DNA of 64,000 bases from Streptomyces griseoloalbus (lineage in GTDB: Bacteria; Actinomycetota; Actinomycetes; Streptomycetales; Streptomycetaceae): contig BMUD01000017.1 in assembly GCA_014650015.1 (NCBI GenBank), positions 113,559 to 177,558 of the forward strand, in the 5' to 3' direction. Positions 40,471 through 49,966 of this stretch are shown in pieces. The position numbers and the translations under genes are program-made. Positions within the stretch are counted from its first letter, which is position 1. Each line of letters starts with the position of its first letter. The notes beneath the pieces are model-generated. The model was not told where the DNA came from. It worked only from the letters and a program-made list of their open reading frames with translations, and searched no databases.

Positions 40471-41490
40471 GTGCCAAACGTGACCCGCGCGGACGCCCAG
40501 GCGGCTCTGCGCAACCCACTCGACTTCATCGCCGCACGCTGGACCCCGGATCCCCGGACCGTCCGGCGCGCGGCCCTCGCCGCGCTCGTCATGTCGGTGA
40601 TCATCGTGATCACCGGCGGTGCCGTCCGCCTCACCGGTTCCGGGCTCGGCTGCCCGACCTGGCCGAAGTGCACCGACGACTCGCTCACCACCACCAGCGA
40701 GATGGGCCTGCACGGGGTCATCGAGTTCGGCAACCGCCTGCTGACGTACGTCCTGTCCGCGGCGGTCGGCTGGGCGATCATCGCCGCGCGGTCGCAGAAG
40801 CCGTACCGGCGCAGCCTCACCCGGCTGGGCTGGGCGCAGTTCTGGATCGTGATGAGCAACGCCGTCCTCGGCGGCATCGTCGTGCTCGTCGGCCTCAACC
40901 CGTACACGGTGGCGGCGCACTTCGTGGCGACCTCGGCGCTCATCGCCGTGGCCGTCGTGATGTGGCAGCGCACCCGGGAGGGCGACGCGGCACCGCGCCC
41001 CCTGGTCGGCACGGCCGTCCGGCAGCTGGTGTGGGCGATGGTCGCCGCCTCCGTGCTGCTCATCCTGGTCGGCACGGTGGTCACCGGCGCGGGCCCGCAC
41101 GCGGGCGACTCCAGTGAGGTCGAGCGGATGCCGGTCGACTGGGAGACGGTGAGCAAGGTCCACGCCGTGCTGGCGTGGATCGTGGTGACGCTGGCGTTCG
41201 CCCTGTGGTTCGTCCTGAAGGCGGTCGACGCCCCCAGGGCCCCGCTGGCCCGCACCCGCGAACTCTTCGTGATCCTGCTCGCACAGGGCGCCATCGGCTA
41301 CGTCCAGTACTTCACCGACCTCCCCGAGGTCCTGGTCGGCCTGCACATGTTCGGCTCGTGCGTGATGTGGATCTGGGTGCTGCGGGTGCTGCTGTCACTG
41401 CGCGAGCGGCCGGAGACGGACGCGGACCTGACGGTGCCGGCGGCTCAGGCCTCCCGGGCCACGAGCGCGTCGATCGCCGGTCCCAGGTAG
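40471..41490 (+). CDS. ctaA: Heme A synthase (COX15/CtaA)
   Basis: A 339-residue membrane protein with eight segments, which oxidises heme O to heme A for the aa3-type cytochrome oxidase. Conserved items: TGGAVRLTGSGLGCPTWPKC with the paired cysteines, GLHGVIEFGNRLLTY (Glu and His), NPYTVAAHFVATSALIAVAV (His), VTGAGPHAG, VSKVHAVLAWIVV and VLVGLHMFGSCVMWIW (His ligands). GTG 40471 is preferred; an in-frame ATG at 40462 is an alternative that overlaps a possible -10. Its 3' end overlaps the convergent nucleotidyltransferase gene by 46 bp. Confidence 0.93.
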   Translation: MPNVTRADAQAALRNPLDFIAARWTPDPRTVRRAALAALVMSVIIVITGGAVRLTGSGLGCPTWPKCTDDSLTTTSEMGLHGVIEFGNRLLTYVLSAAVGWAIIAARSQKPYRRSLTRLGWAQFWIVMSNAVLGGIVVLVGLNPYTVAAHFVATSALIAVAVVMWQRTREGDAAPRPLVGTAVRQLVWAMVAASVLLILVGTVVTGAGPHAGDSSEVERMPVDWETVSKVHAVLAWIVVTLAFALWFVLKAVDAPRAPLARTRELFVILLAQGAIGYVQYFTDLPEVLVGLHMFGSCVMWIWVLRVLLSLRERPETDADLTVPAAQASRATSASIAGPR

Positions 41491-42182
41491 TCCCGGGTCA
41501 GCTCGCCCCGGCGCACGGTCCACTCCTCGGTCGGCGGCGCGGGATCGCCGTAGCGCCGCCGCCTGATGTCCGCGACGACCTCGCCGGGGGCGCCGAGTCC
41601 GGGCAGGACGTCGAGGGCCTCCCGCTTGGAGATCAGCCGTCCCTCGCGCAGGGTGACGGTGGCGCGGGCGAAGGTCAGCAGGCCCAGGTCGACCCACACG
41701 TCCTGCGTCCAGTTGGTGGCCCGGTCCACCTCACGCCGCCAGAAGTCGCGCTGGTCGCGCACCACGAACGCGGCCAGTTCGCCGTCCGGCACCGGTGGCA
41801 GTACCTCCGCGGGCGGCGCCCCGTGCAGGACCCGCCCGAAGCGGTGCAGCTCGGTCCGGGTGACCGGGGTGACCGAACGCCTGAAGAGCTCCTCGTGCGC
41901 CCAGGTGAGGTGGCGCCGTTCGGCGTCTGCCGCGGTGTCCGGCGTCAGATAGGTGCAGTGCAGCAGACGGGCGAGCGGCTCCGCCCGCAGCCGGGCGTGC
42001 AGCAGGGCGAGCCGCCACACCGTCCGCGCGCCGACCGGGTGGTCCAGGACCGCGATCAGGTCCAGGTCGCTGCGGCCTTCCTGGTAGTCGCCGCCGGCCA
42101 GTGATCCGTGCGCCCAGACGGCGACGGGGGTGAGCGGTAACAGGCCGGTGAGGAAGCGGTCGAGCAGGTCGTCGGTCAGCAT
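41445..42182 (-). CDS. Nucleotidyltransferase-domain protein (AadA/ANT-like)
   Basis: A 245-residue protein with a Pol-beta nucleotidyltransferase core: VAVWAHGSLAGGDYQEGRSDLDLIAVLDHP (about 22-51), in which G-S and D-x-D are the catalytic triad elements. The rest resembles aminoglycoside adenylyltransferase-type helical domains (RDQRDFWRREVDRATNWTQD). ATG 42182 was chosen; twelve upstream codons (GTG 42218) are duplicated neighbour DNA. Biological substrate unknown. The 3' end overlaps ctaA by 46 bp tail-to-tail. Confidence 0.8.
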   Translation of the reverse strand: MLTDDLLDRFLTGLLPLTPVAVWAHGSLAGGDYQEGRSDLDLIAVLDHPVGARTVWRLALLHARLRAEPLARLLHCTYLTPDTAADAERRHLTWAHEELFRRSVTPVTRTELHRFGRVLHGAPPAEVLPPVPDGELAAFVVRDQRDFWRREVDRATNWTQDVWVDLGLLTFARATVTLREGRLISKREALDVLPGLGAPGEVVADIRRRRYGDPAPPTEEWTVRRGELTRDYLGPAIDALVAREA

Positions 42183-42203
42183 CCGCCCAGTCTTCACGTC
42201 CTG

Positions 42204-42259
42204 GGCCAGTCCGTACACCCGGCCCGCGGTATCAGGCCAGTCCGTACACCCGGCCCGCG
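42204..42259. repeat. 25-bp direct repeat at the amidohydrolase 3' end
   Basis: Two identical 25-bp blocks at 42204-42228 and 42235-42259 (core CCGTACACCCGGCCCG), period 31 bp. The second contains the last codons of the amidohydrolase gene (RVYGLA); the first lies beyond its stop and encodes an upstream in-frame extension of the nucleotidyltransferase. Confidence 0.9.
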
Positions 42260-43338
42260 TTCGCCGAGGCGATCATGCCGGCCACCCGCTGCGCGTCCTC
42301 GAGCGACCACGCCCCCTCGGCCACCCAGGTGCCGAGCACCCGGCCGAGTGCCTCGCGGAACAGGCGGGCGCCGACGACATGCAGCTCGGGCAGGCCCCGG
42401 GCACCACTGGAGAAGAGGATCTTGCCGAAGGGGGCGAGTTCCAGGATCTCCGCGAGGACGGTCGCCGCGCGGGCGCCGGTGCGGACCAGGGCGGCGCCCG
42501 AGTCGGCGTAGACGTGGGGGAAGACGCCGGCGAGGTGGGCGGCGTGGCGGTGGTACGGGTAGCCGTGCAGCAGCACGAGGTCGGTGCCAAGTCCGGCGGT
42601 GGCCCGGACGAAGTCGGTCAGCAGGACCGGGTCGGTACGGTCGATGCGCGCGCCCGGCGCGCCCAGACCCGCGTGGAGCTGGAGGGGCAGGCCCGAGGCG
42701 ACCGCGATCCACAGCAGATGCCGCAGCAGCACCGGGTCGCTCAGCTCGTCCCCGACCCGGCGTGCGGCCAGCCAGCGCCCGGCCGCGCCGCGCACCTCCC
42801 CCGGTCCGGGCGGCTCGGGGGTGAGCGCCGGCCCGTGCCGCAGGCCGGCCACGGAGGTGAAGGCGACGGCGTGCGCCGCGGCCGCGTGCACGGACTCGGC
42901 GAGGTTGGCGAGGAACGACTCGACGGTGCCGGAGGTGTCGGCGACCTGTTCGGCCAGCTGTTCCAGGCGGACGATCTCATGGGCCTCGGCGTCCCCGGCC
43001 CGGCCCAGCTCGCCGGGTCCGGTGAGGTCGCCGGGCAGCCCGGTGTCGACCAGGTAGGCGGTGATGCCGCTGCCCCGCAGCAGCCGGCGTCCCGCCTCGA
43101 TCACGCCCAGTTCGCGGCGCCGGGCGAGATACCGGGCGGGCGGGCAGTGCGGCTCCAGGCCGAGCAGGGGCGGGCACCAGCGGCGTACGGCGAAGCCGGT
43201 CTGGGTGTCGAAGAGGGTGGTGCCGGGGGCGGGCGGGCCCTCGGTGCGGGCCAGCTGGGCCTCGAAGGTGCCGAGGCCCAGCTCCGTGCGGAGCACTCCG
43301 TGGCAGTACTGGTCCACCAGAGAGGGTGTGTCGATCAT
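42232..43338 (-). CDS. Amidohydrolase family protein
   Basis: A 368-residue TIM-barrel hydrolase of the amidohydrolase-2/FluG N-terminal type. Candidate metal ligands are in VDQYCHGVLRTEL (first strand), LQLHAGLGAPG and LVLLHGYPYHRHAAHLAGVF, then HVYADSGAALVR (Asp). Streptomyces homologues are often linked to glutamine-synthetase-like metabolism, but this locus has none. ATG 43338 starts it. Its substrate is unknown. The 3' end is duplicated downstream. Confidence 0.8.
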   Translation of the reverse strand: MIDTPSLVDQYCHGVLRTELGLGTFEAQLARTEGPPAPGTTLFDTQTGFAVRRWCPPLLGLEPHCPPARYLARRRELGVIEAGRRLLRGSGITAYLVDTGLPGDLTGPGELGRAGDAEAHEIVRLEQLAEQVADTSGTVESFLANLAESVHAAAAHAVAFTSVAGLRHGPALTPEPPGPGEVRGAAGRWLAARRVGDELSDPVLLRHLLWIAVASGLPLQLHAGLGAPGARIDRTDPVLLTDFVRATAGLGTDLVLLHGYPYHRHAAHLAGVFPHVYADSGAALVRTGARAATVLAEILELAPFGKILFSSGARGLPELHVVGARLFREALGRVLGTWVAEGAWSLEDAQRVAGMIASANAGRVYGLA

Positions 43339-43488
43339 CCGGAGCTCCCCGGGACGGGACCGTGTGCGTCACAGGTCCTAACGGGTGAACCCCGCAAGAG
43401 GTCGCGCTCCTGCCGGGTGCCGGTTGCCCGAGGGGGCGCGCCGTCGTGGGCCGGCCGCGAGCTCCCCGCACCTCTCAGGGGCGTCCGC

Positions 43489-43809
43489 TCAGCCGCCCAC
43501 CTGGATGCCGGCCATCCTCTTCCACTCGTACGGGCCGGTCTTCACCTTGGCCGCGAACTCGCCGTCGAAGTCCTCGTGGACGGTGATGCCGGCCTTCTCG
43601 ACGGCCTTCTGGGCGATCTCGTAGGAGGGAGCGACCAGGTCGCCCCAGCCGCCGTCCGCACCGACGAGCACGATCCGGGCGCCGCGCTGTCCGATGTACG
43701 CGACCTGTCCCTCGGCGCCGCCGTGCGCCTTGGCGAAGCCGCTGATCTGCTGGGCGAGCCGGGCCGCCTTCTGCGCGGCCTTCGGGTCCACCTGCTGCGT
43801 GTCTGCCAT
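43489..43809 (-). CDS. Small conserved actinobacterial protein, unknown function
   Basis: A 106-residue soluble protein. It starts with a helix rich in Ala/Gln (PKAAQKAARLAQQISGFAKA), then a beta-rich segment GQVAYIGQRGARIVLVGADG and DGEFAAKVKTGPYEWKRMAG. No signal or membrane segment. ATG 43809 starts the frame. It lies between ctaB and the amidohydrolase, all on the minus strand. No function is known. Confidence 0.75.
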   Translation of the reverse strand: MADTQQVDPKAAQKAARLAQQISGFAKAHGGAEGQVAYIGQRGARIVLVGADGGWGDLVAPSYEIAQKAVEKAGITVHEDFDGEFAAKVKTGPYEWKRMAGIQVGG

Positions 43810-43846
43810 GACCAGGATGCTACCGATGGGTAGGCCAAACGGCGAC

Positions 43847-43882
43847 GGGCGGGGTCCGTGGCCTTGACCACGCACCCCGCCC
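43847..43882 (-). terminator. ctaB terminator hairpin
   Basis: GGGCGGGGT (43847-43855) pairs with ACCCCGCCC (43874-43882); inside is a second stem CGTGG/CCACG. It starts 21 bp past the ctaB stop. Confidence 0.75.
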
Positions 43883-43902
43883 GCGTCCGGGTGCCGGAGG
43901 GC

Positions 43903-44856
43903 CTACCGCAGGAAGGGGTCCACCGCGACGGCCACGAAGAGCAGCGACACATAGGTGATGGACCAGTGGAACAGGCGCATCTCCTTGAGCTTGCCGCCCG
44001 TCACCTCCGCCTTCGCGCGGTTCAGCAGCGCGTGCGCCTCCCACAGCCACCAGCCGCCGGCGGCCAGCGCGACCGCGGTGTAGAACCAGCCCGTGTAGCC
44101 CAGCGGGGTCAGCAGCAGGGACACCACGACCATGACCCAGCTGTAGAGCACGATCTGCTTGGCGACCGCCTTGTTGCCGGCGATCACCGGCAGCATCGGC
44201 ACGCCGACGCGCGCGTAGTCGTCCTTCACCTTCATCGACAGCGGCCAGTAGTGGGGCGGCGTCCAGAAGAAGATGACGAGGAAGAGGATGACCGGCGCCC
44301 ACGCCATCGAGCCGGTGACCGCGCTCCAGCCGATCAGGACCGGCATGCAGCCGGCGATGCCGCCCCACACGATGTTCTGCGACGTGCGCCGCTTGAGGAT
44401 CATCGTGTAGACGACGACGTAGAAGAGGAGTGCGCCGAGGGCGAGCCAGGCGGACAGCCAGTTGACGGTGAGGCCGAACAGCAGGGTCGAGACGACGGCG
44501 AGGGCGATGCCGAAGACCAGGCACTCGCGCGGGCTGACCATGCCGGTCACCAGCGGGCGCTGCGAGGTGCGGTCCATCAGCGCGTCGATGTCGCGGTCGA
44601 TGTACATGTTGAGCGCGTTGGCGCCGCCCGCGGACAGATAGCCGCCCACGCAGGTCAGCAGCACCAGCGTCAGGTCGGGCACGCCGCGCTCCGCCAGGAA
44701 CATCACCGGGACGGTGGTGATGAGCAGCAGCTCGATGATCCTCGGCTTGGTGAGAGCCACGAACGCCATCGCACGGGCCCCGAACGGCCGATGGGCAGGG
44801 CTCTGACTGGTCCCCACTACCCCCGCTGGACGGGATTCAACGGCCGTCACGCACAC
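43903..44856 (-). CDS. ctaB: Protoheme IX farnesyltransferase (heme O synthase)
   Basis: A 317-residue UbiA-family prenyltransferase with about nine membrane segments that attaches farnesyl to heme B. The prenyl-diphosphate binding motif is [20 protein letters not shown] (about 84-103), with a second Asp-rich region [15 protein letters not shown] (about 208-222). [19 protein letters not shown] is the usual first helix. GTG 44856 (with GGGG just upstream) or GTG 44850 are possible starts; I keep 44856. It is divergent from tkt, a conserved actinobacterial arrangement, and provides the substrate for CtaA. Confidence 0.93.
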   Translation of the reverse strand: MCVTAVESRPAGVVGTSQSPAHRPFGARAMAFVALTKPRIIELLLITTVPVMFLAERGVPDLTLVLLTCVGGYLSAGGANALNMYIDRDIDALMDRTSQRPLVTGMVSPRECLVFGIALAVVSTLLFGLTVNWLSAWLALGALLFYVVVYTMILKRRTSQNIVWGGIAGCMPVLIGWSAVTGSMAWAPVILFLVIFFWTPPHYWPLSMKVKDDYARVGVPMLPVIAGNKAVAKQIVLYSWVMVVVSLLLTPLGYTGWFYTAVALAAGGWWLWEAHALLNRAKAEVTGGKLKEMRLFHWSITYVSLLFVAVAVDPFLR

Positions 44857-45197
44857 CCCTACAGAGACATCCCAGCAAGCCTCCCCCTGGTGAAGTGGCG
44901 GTAAAGGCTCGCGCGTACCACGCCACTGTAGACGTTGCCCAGACCCGGACATTCGCGGGGGTCGGGTCGTGTTGGACGGCGCCCTCCGAGGGGCGCCCGC
45001 GAGCTCGATTGAGCACCCGGATGAGCGGCCCCGTATTCATCTGCCGAACGGGGAAACGAACCGGTCAGGAGGCAATTACACGGCAGTGCCCGCAGTCTGT
45101 TACGACTCGAAAAAACGCACGTCCTACGGGGGTAGGCTCGACAACGCCGGTGGGCAGTCATCGGCATCCGACATGTGGAGAGGAGCCCTGACTCAGG
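44857..45197. other. ctaB/tkt divergent promoter region
   Basis: About 340 bp without a gene. Near the tkt side there is an AT-richer patch (GACTCGAAAAAACGC, 45105-45119) and TAGGCT at 45135-45140 as a possible -10; near the ctaB side a minus-strand CTACAG. No clear pair could be fixed. An 8-bp dyad GGCGCCCT/AGGGGCGC occurs around 44978-44997. Confidence 0.4.
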
Positions 45198-47285
45198 GTG
45201 AGCACCAAGCCGACCACCACAGACCTCGAGTGGACCGAGTTGGACCAGCGGGCCGTGGACACCGCCCGCGTCCTGGCCGCCGATGCCGTACAGAAGGTCG
45301 GTAACGGCCATCCGGGTACGGCGATGAGCCTGGCGCCTGCCGCCTACACCCTCTTCCAGAAGGTGATGCGGCACGACCCGGCGGACGCCGACTGGGTCGG
45401 GCGCGACCGTTTCGTGCTGTCCGCCGGCCACTCGTCCCTGACCCTCTACACCCAGCTGTACCTGGCCGGCTTCGGCCTGGAGCTGGACGACCTGAAGGCC
45501 TTCCGCACCTGGGGCTCGAAGACGCCGGGCCACCCGGAGTACGGGCACACCACGGGCGTGGAGACGACGACCGGCCCGCTGGGCCAGGGTGTCGCCAACG
45601 CCGTGGGCATGGCCATGGCCGCCCGCTTCGAGCGGGGCCTGTTCGACCCGGAGGCCGCCGAGGGCGAGTCCCCCTTCGACCACTTCGTCTACTGCATCGC
45701 CGGTGACGGCTGCCTCCAGGAGGGCATCTCCGCCGAGGCGTCCTCGCTGGCCGGGCACCAGAAGCTCGGCAACCTGGTCCTGCTGTGGGACGACAACCAC
45801 ATCTCGATCGAGGGCGACACCGAGACGGCCGTCTCGGAGGACACCTGCAAGCGGTACGAGGCGTACGGCTGGCATGTGCAGCGCGTCGCCCCGAGGCCGG
45901 ACGGCGACCTGGACCCGAGCGCGATCTACGACGCGATCCAGGAGGCGAAGAAGGTCACGGACAAGCCGTCCTTCATCGCCATGCGGTCGATCATCGCCTG
46001 GCCGGCGCCGAACGCGCAGAACACCGAGGCCGCGCACGGCTCGGCGCTGGGCGACGACGAGGTCGCGGCCACCAAGCGCGTGCTCGGCTTCGACCCGGAG
46101 CAGGCGTTCGAGGTGACCGACGAGGTCATCGGACACACCCGCAAGGCGCTGGAGCGGGGCCAGGCGGCCCGCGCGGTGTGGGAGAAGTCCTTCCAGCAGT
46201 GGCGGGACAACAACCCCGAGCGCGCCGCCGAGTTCGACCGCATCGCCGCGGGTGAGCTGCCCAAGGGCTGGCAGGACGCCATCCCGGTCTTCGAGCCGGG
46301 CAAGGGCGTGGCCACCCGTGCCGCGTCCGGCAAGGTCCTCCAGGCGCTCGGCGCGGTGGTCCCGGAGCTGTGGGGCGGCTCGGCCGACCTGGCGGGCTCC
46401 AACAACACCACGATCGACAAGACGTCGTCGTTCCTCCCGGCGGGCAACCCGCTGCCGGAGGCGAACCCCTACGGCCGCACGATCCACTTCGGCATCCGCG
46501 AGCACGCGATGGCCGCGGAGATGAACGGCATCGCGCTGCACGGCAACACCCGCATCTACGGCGGCACCTTCCTGGTGTTCTCCGACTACATGCGCAACGC
46601 GGTGCGCCTGTCCGCGCTGATGCACCTGCCGGTGACGTACGTGTGGACGCACGACTCCATCGGTCTGGGCGAGGACGGCCCCACCCACCAGCCGGTCGAG
46701 CACCTGGCCTCGCTGCGCGCCATCCCGGGTCTGAACGTCGTCCGCCCGGCGGACGCCAACGAGACCGCGATCGCCTGGCGGGAGATCCTCACCCGCTGGA
46801 CGAAGGAGTTCGGCAAGGGCGCCCCGCACGGTCTGGCGCTCACCCGCCAGGGCGTGCCGACGTACGCGCCGAACGAGGACGCCGCCCGCGGCGGCTACGT
46901 GCTGTTCGACGCCGACGGCGGTGAGCCGCAGGTGATCCTGATCGCGACCGGTTCCGAGGTGCACGTCGCCGTCGGGGCCCGCGAGCAGCTCCAGGCCGCC
47001 GGTGTCCCGACCCGCGTGGTGTCGATGCCGTCGGTGGAGTGGTTCGAGGAGCAGGACCAGGGGTACCGGGACAGCGTCCTGCCGCCGTCCGTGAAGGCGC
47101 GCGTCGCCGTCGAGGCGGGCATCGGCCTCACCTGGCACAAGTACGTGGGGGACGCCGGCCGCATCGTGTCGCTGGAGCACTTCGGTGCCTCCGCCGACGG
47201 CAAGGTCCTCTTCGAGGAGTTCGGCTTCACCGCCGAGAACGTGGCCGCCGTCGCCCGGGAATCGATCGCCGCCGCCCGGCGCTGA
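45198..47285 (+). CDS. tkt: Transketolase
   Basis: A 695-residue thiamine-diphosphate enzyme transferring two-carbon units between sugar phosphates. The ThDP/Mg site is [20 protein letters not shown] with [49 protein letters not shown] and the C-terminal half [33 protein letters not shown] are all canonical. GTG 45198 is the start; AGGAG lies 12 bases before. First gene of the pentose phosphate operon. Confidence 0.96.
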   Translation: MSTKPTTTDLEWTELDQRAVDTARVLAADAVQKVGNGHPGTAMSLAPAAYTLFQKVMRHDPADADWVGRDRFVLSAGHSSLTLYTQLYLAGFGLELDDLKAFRTWGSKTPGHPEYGHTTGVETTTGPLGQGVANAVGMAMAARFERGLFDPEAAEGESPFDHFVYCIAGDGCLQEGISAEASSLAGHQKLGNLVLLWDDNHISIEGDTETAVSEDTCKRYEAYGWHVQRVAPRPDGDLDPSAIYDAIQEAKKVTDKPSFIAMRSIIAWPAPNAQNTEAAHGSALGDDEVAATKRVLGFDPEQAFEVTDEVIGHTRKALERGQAARAVWEKSFQQWRDNNPERAAEFDRIAAGELPKGWQDAIPVFEPGKGVATRAASGKVLQALGAVVPELWGGSADLAGSNNTTIDKTSSFLPAGNPLPEANPYGRTIHFGIREHAMAAEMNGIALHGNTRIYGGTFLVFSDYMRNAVRLSALMHLPVTYVWTHDSIGLGEDGPTHQPVEHLASLRAIPGLNVVRPADANETAIAWREILTRWTKEFGKGAPHGLALTRQGVPTYAPNEDAARGGYVLFDADGGEPQVILIATGSEVHVAVGAREQLQAAGVPTRVVSMPSVEWFEEQDQGYRDSVLPPSVKARVAVEAGIGLTWHKYVGDAGRIVSLEHFGASADGKVLFEEFGFTAENVAAVARESIAAARR

Positions 47286-47319
47286 CGCTCATACACGACA
47301 CGTAGGAGATGGAATTTCC

Positions 47320-48438
47320 ATGACAGACGCACTGAAGCGCCTCTCCGAGGAGGGCGTCGCGATCTGGCTGGACGACCTGTCGCGCAAGCGCATCACGTCC
47401 GGCAACCTCGCCGAGCTGATCGACCAGCAGCACGTCGTGGGCGTCACCACCAACCCGACGATCTTCCAGAAGGCGATCTCCGAGGGCGACGGCTACGACC
47501 AGCAGCTGACCGACCTCGCCGCCCGCAAGGTCACCGTCGAAGAGGCCATTCGGATGATCACCACGGCGGACGTCCGCGACGCCGCCGACATCCTGCGCCC
47601 GGTCTTCGACGCCACCGGCGGCCAGGACGGCCGGGTCTCGATCGAGGTCGACCCGCGTCTGGCGCACAACACCAGGGCGACGGTGGCCGAGGCCCGGCAG
47701 CTGGCGTGGCTGGTGGACCGGCCCAACACCCTGATCAAGATCCCGGCCACCAAGGCGGGCCTGCCGGCGATCACCGAGGTGATCGGTGCCGGGATCAGCG
47801 TCAACGTCACGCTGATCTTCTCGCTGGAGCGCTACCGCGAGGTCATGGACGCCTACCAGGCGGGTCTGGAGCAGGCGAAGGCCAAGGGCCTGGACCTCTC
47901 GAAGATCCACTCGGTGGCGTCCTTCTTCGTGTCCCGCGTGGACACCGAGATCGACAAGCGCATCGACGCACTCGGCACCGCCGAGGCCACGGCGCTGCGC
48001 GGCAAGGCCGCCATCGCCAACGCCCGCCTCGCCTACCAGGCGTACGAGGAGGTCTTCTCCACCGACCGCTGGAACGCGCTGGAGCGCGAGGGCGCCAACA
48101 AGCAGCGTCCGCTGTGGGCGTCGACCGGTGTGAAGGACAAGGCGTACAAGGCCACGATGTACGTCGACGAGCTGGTGGCGCCGAACACGGTGAACACCAT
48201 GCCGGAGGCGACGCTGGTGGCCACCGAGGAGCAGGGCGAGATCCGGGGCGACGCCGTCGCCGGCACCTACGAGCAGGCGCGCGCCGACCTCGACGCGGTC
48301 GAGGCACTCGGCATCGCCTACGACGACGTGGTGCGGCTCCTGGAGGACGAGGGCGTCGACAAGTTCGAGACGTCCTGGAACGACCTGTTGAAGTCGACCG
48401 AGGCGGAGCTCCAGCGCCTCGCCCCCTCGGAGGGCTGA
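47320..48438 (+). CDS. tal: Transaldolase
   Basis: A 372-residue transaldolase of the actinobacterial/TalB-like long type. [20 protein letters not shown] (about 41-60), the Schiff-base Lys in [16 protein letters not shown] (about 140) and [15 protein letters not shown]-like strand ([20 protein letters not shown]) are visible. ATG 47320 follows AGGAG by 11 bases. It lies 34 bp after tkt and 4 bp before zwf. Confidence 0.96.
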   Translation: MTDALKRLSEEGVAIWLDDLSRKRITSGNLAELIDQQHVVGVTTNPTIFQKAISEGDGYDQQLTDLAARKVTVEEAIRMITTADVRDAADILRPVFDATGGQDGRVSIEVDPRLAHNTRATVAEARQLAWLVDRPNTLIKIPATKAGLPAITEVIGAGISVNVTLIFSLERYREVMDAYQAGLEQAKAKGLDLSKIHSVASFFVSRVDTEIDKRIDALGTAEATALRGKAAIANARLAYQAYEEVFSTDRWNALEREGANKQRPLWASTGVKDKAYKATMYVDELVAPNTVNTMPEATLVATEEQGEIRGDAVAGTYEQARADLDAVEALGIAYDDVVRLLEDEGVDKFETSWNDLLKSTEAELQRLAPSEG

Positions 48439-48442
48439 GACC

Positions 48443-49966
48443 TTGTCGAGCAGCAACCCGCTGCGTGACCCGGCGGACCGACGGCTCCCGCGTATCGCGG
48501 GGCCGTCGGGCCTGGTCATCTTCGGTGTGACGGGCGACCTGTCCCGCAAGAAGCTGATGCCGGCCGTGTACGACCTCGCCAACCGCGGCCTGCTGCCGCC
48601 GGGCTTCTCGCTGGTGGGCTTCGCCCGCCGCGAGTGGGCGCACGAGGACTTCGCCCAGGAGGTCCACGACGCGGTCAAGGAGCATGCCCGCACCCCCTTC
48701 CGCGAGGAGGTCTGGCAGCAGCTCATCCAGGGCATGCGCTTCGTGCAGGGCACCTTCGACGACGACGACTCCTTCGAGCGGCTGCGCGGCACGATCGAGG
48801 AGCTGGACAAGGCCCAGGGCACGGGCGGCAACTTCGCGTTCTACCTGTCGGTGCCGCCGCGCTCCTTCCCCGTGGTCATCCAGCAGCTGAAGAAGCACGG
48901 GCTGGCCGACCAGGCCGACGGCTCCTGGCGGCGCGCGGTCATCGAGAAGCCCTTCGGCCACGACCTGAAGTCGGCCGAGGAACTGAACGCGATCGTCCAT
49001 GAGGTGTTCGCCCCGGACCAGGTCTTCCGGATCGACCACTACCTGGGCAAGGAGACCGTCCAGAACATCCTGGCGCTGCGCTTCGCCAACACGATGTTCG
49101 AGCCGATCTGGAACCGGTCCTTCGTCGACCACGTGCAGATCACCATGGCCGAGGACATCGGCATCGGCGGCCGGGCCGGGTACTACGACGGCATCGGCGC
49201 CGCCCGCGACGTCATCCAGAACCACCTCCTCCAGCTGCTCGCGCTGACCGCCATGGAGGAGCCCGCCTCCTTCGACGCGGACGCGCTGGCCGCGGAGAAG
49301 ACCAAGGTGCTCGGTGCCGTGCGGCTGCCGAAGGACCTGGGCCGGGACACCGTGCGCGGGCAGTACGCGGCCGGCTGGCAGGGCGGCGCGAAGGCGGTCG
49401 GCTATCTGGAGGAGGAGGGCATCGACCCCTCCTCGAAGACCGACACCTACGCGGCGATCAAGCTGGGCATCGACAACCGCCGCTGGGCGGGCGTCCCCTT
49501 CTATCTGCGCACCGGCAAGCGGCTCGGCCGCCGGGTCACCGAGATCGCGGTGGTGTTCCAGCGGGCGCCGCACTCCCCCTTCGACACCACGGCCACCGAG
49601 GAGCTGGGCTCCAACGCGATCGTCATCCGGGTCCAGCCGGACGAGGGCGTCACGGTGCGCTTCGGTTCCAAGGTGCCGGGCACGTCGATGGAGATCCGGG
49701 ACGTGTCGATGGACTTCGCCTACGGCGAGTCGTTCACCGAGTCCAGCCCGGAGGCGTATGAACGGCTGATCCTCGACGTGCTGCTCGGCGACTCCAACCT
49801 CTTCCCGCGCACGGAGGAGGTCGAGCTGTCCTGGAAGATCCTCGACCCGATCGAGGAGTACTGGGACGAGAACGGCAAGCCCGCCCAGTACCCCGCCGGT
49901 ACCTGGGGGCCCGTCGAGGCGGACGAAATGCTCGAGCGAGACGGACGGAGCTGGCGCCGGCCATGA
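48443..49966 (+). CDS. zwf: Glucose-6-phosphate 1-dehydrogenase
   Basis: A 507-residue NADP-dependent enzyme. The NADP site is VIFGVTGDLSRKKLMPAVYD (about 26-45), the substrate site FRIDHYLGKETVQN with catalytic His (about 197), and EKPFGHDL the conserved Lys. The start is TTG 48443, with GGAGGG overlapping the tal stop. It is coupled by ATGA to opcA, whose product is its allosteric partner in actinobacteria. Confidence 0.96.
   Translation: MSSSNPLRDPADRRLPRIAGPSGLVIFGVTGDLSRKKLMPAVYDLANRGLLPPGFSLVGFARREWAHEDFAQEVHDAVKEHARTPFREEVWQQLIQGMRFVQGTFDDDDSFERLRGTIEELDKAQGTGGNFAFYLSVPPRSFPVVIQQLKKHGLADQADGSWRRAVIEKPFGHDLKSAEELNAIVHEVFAPDQVFRIDHYLGKETVQNILALRFANTMFEPIWNRSFVDHVQITMAEDIGIGGRAGYYDGIGAARDVIQNHLLQLLALTAMEEPASFDADALAAEKTKVLGAVRLPKDLGRDTVRGQYAAGWQGGAKAVGYLEEEGIDPSSKTDTYAAIKLGIDNRRWAGVPFYLRTGKRLGRRVTEIAVVFQRAPHSPFDTTATEELGSNAIVIRVQPDEGVTVRFGSKVPGTSMEIRDVSMDFAYGESFTESSPEAYERLILDVLLGDSNLFPRTEEVELSWKILDPIEEYWDENGKPAQYPAGTWGPVEADEMLERDGRSWRRP

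Noticed and set aside
44978-44997. GGCGCCCT/AGGGGCGC dyad upstream of tkt as a riboswitch or terminator
   Set aside because: Too short and GC-typical to separate from background; no conserved RNA fold was recognised.
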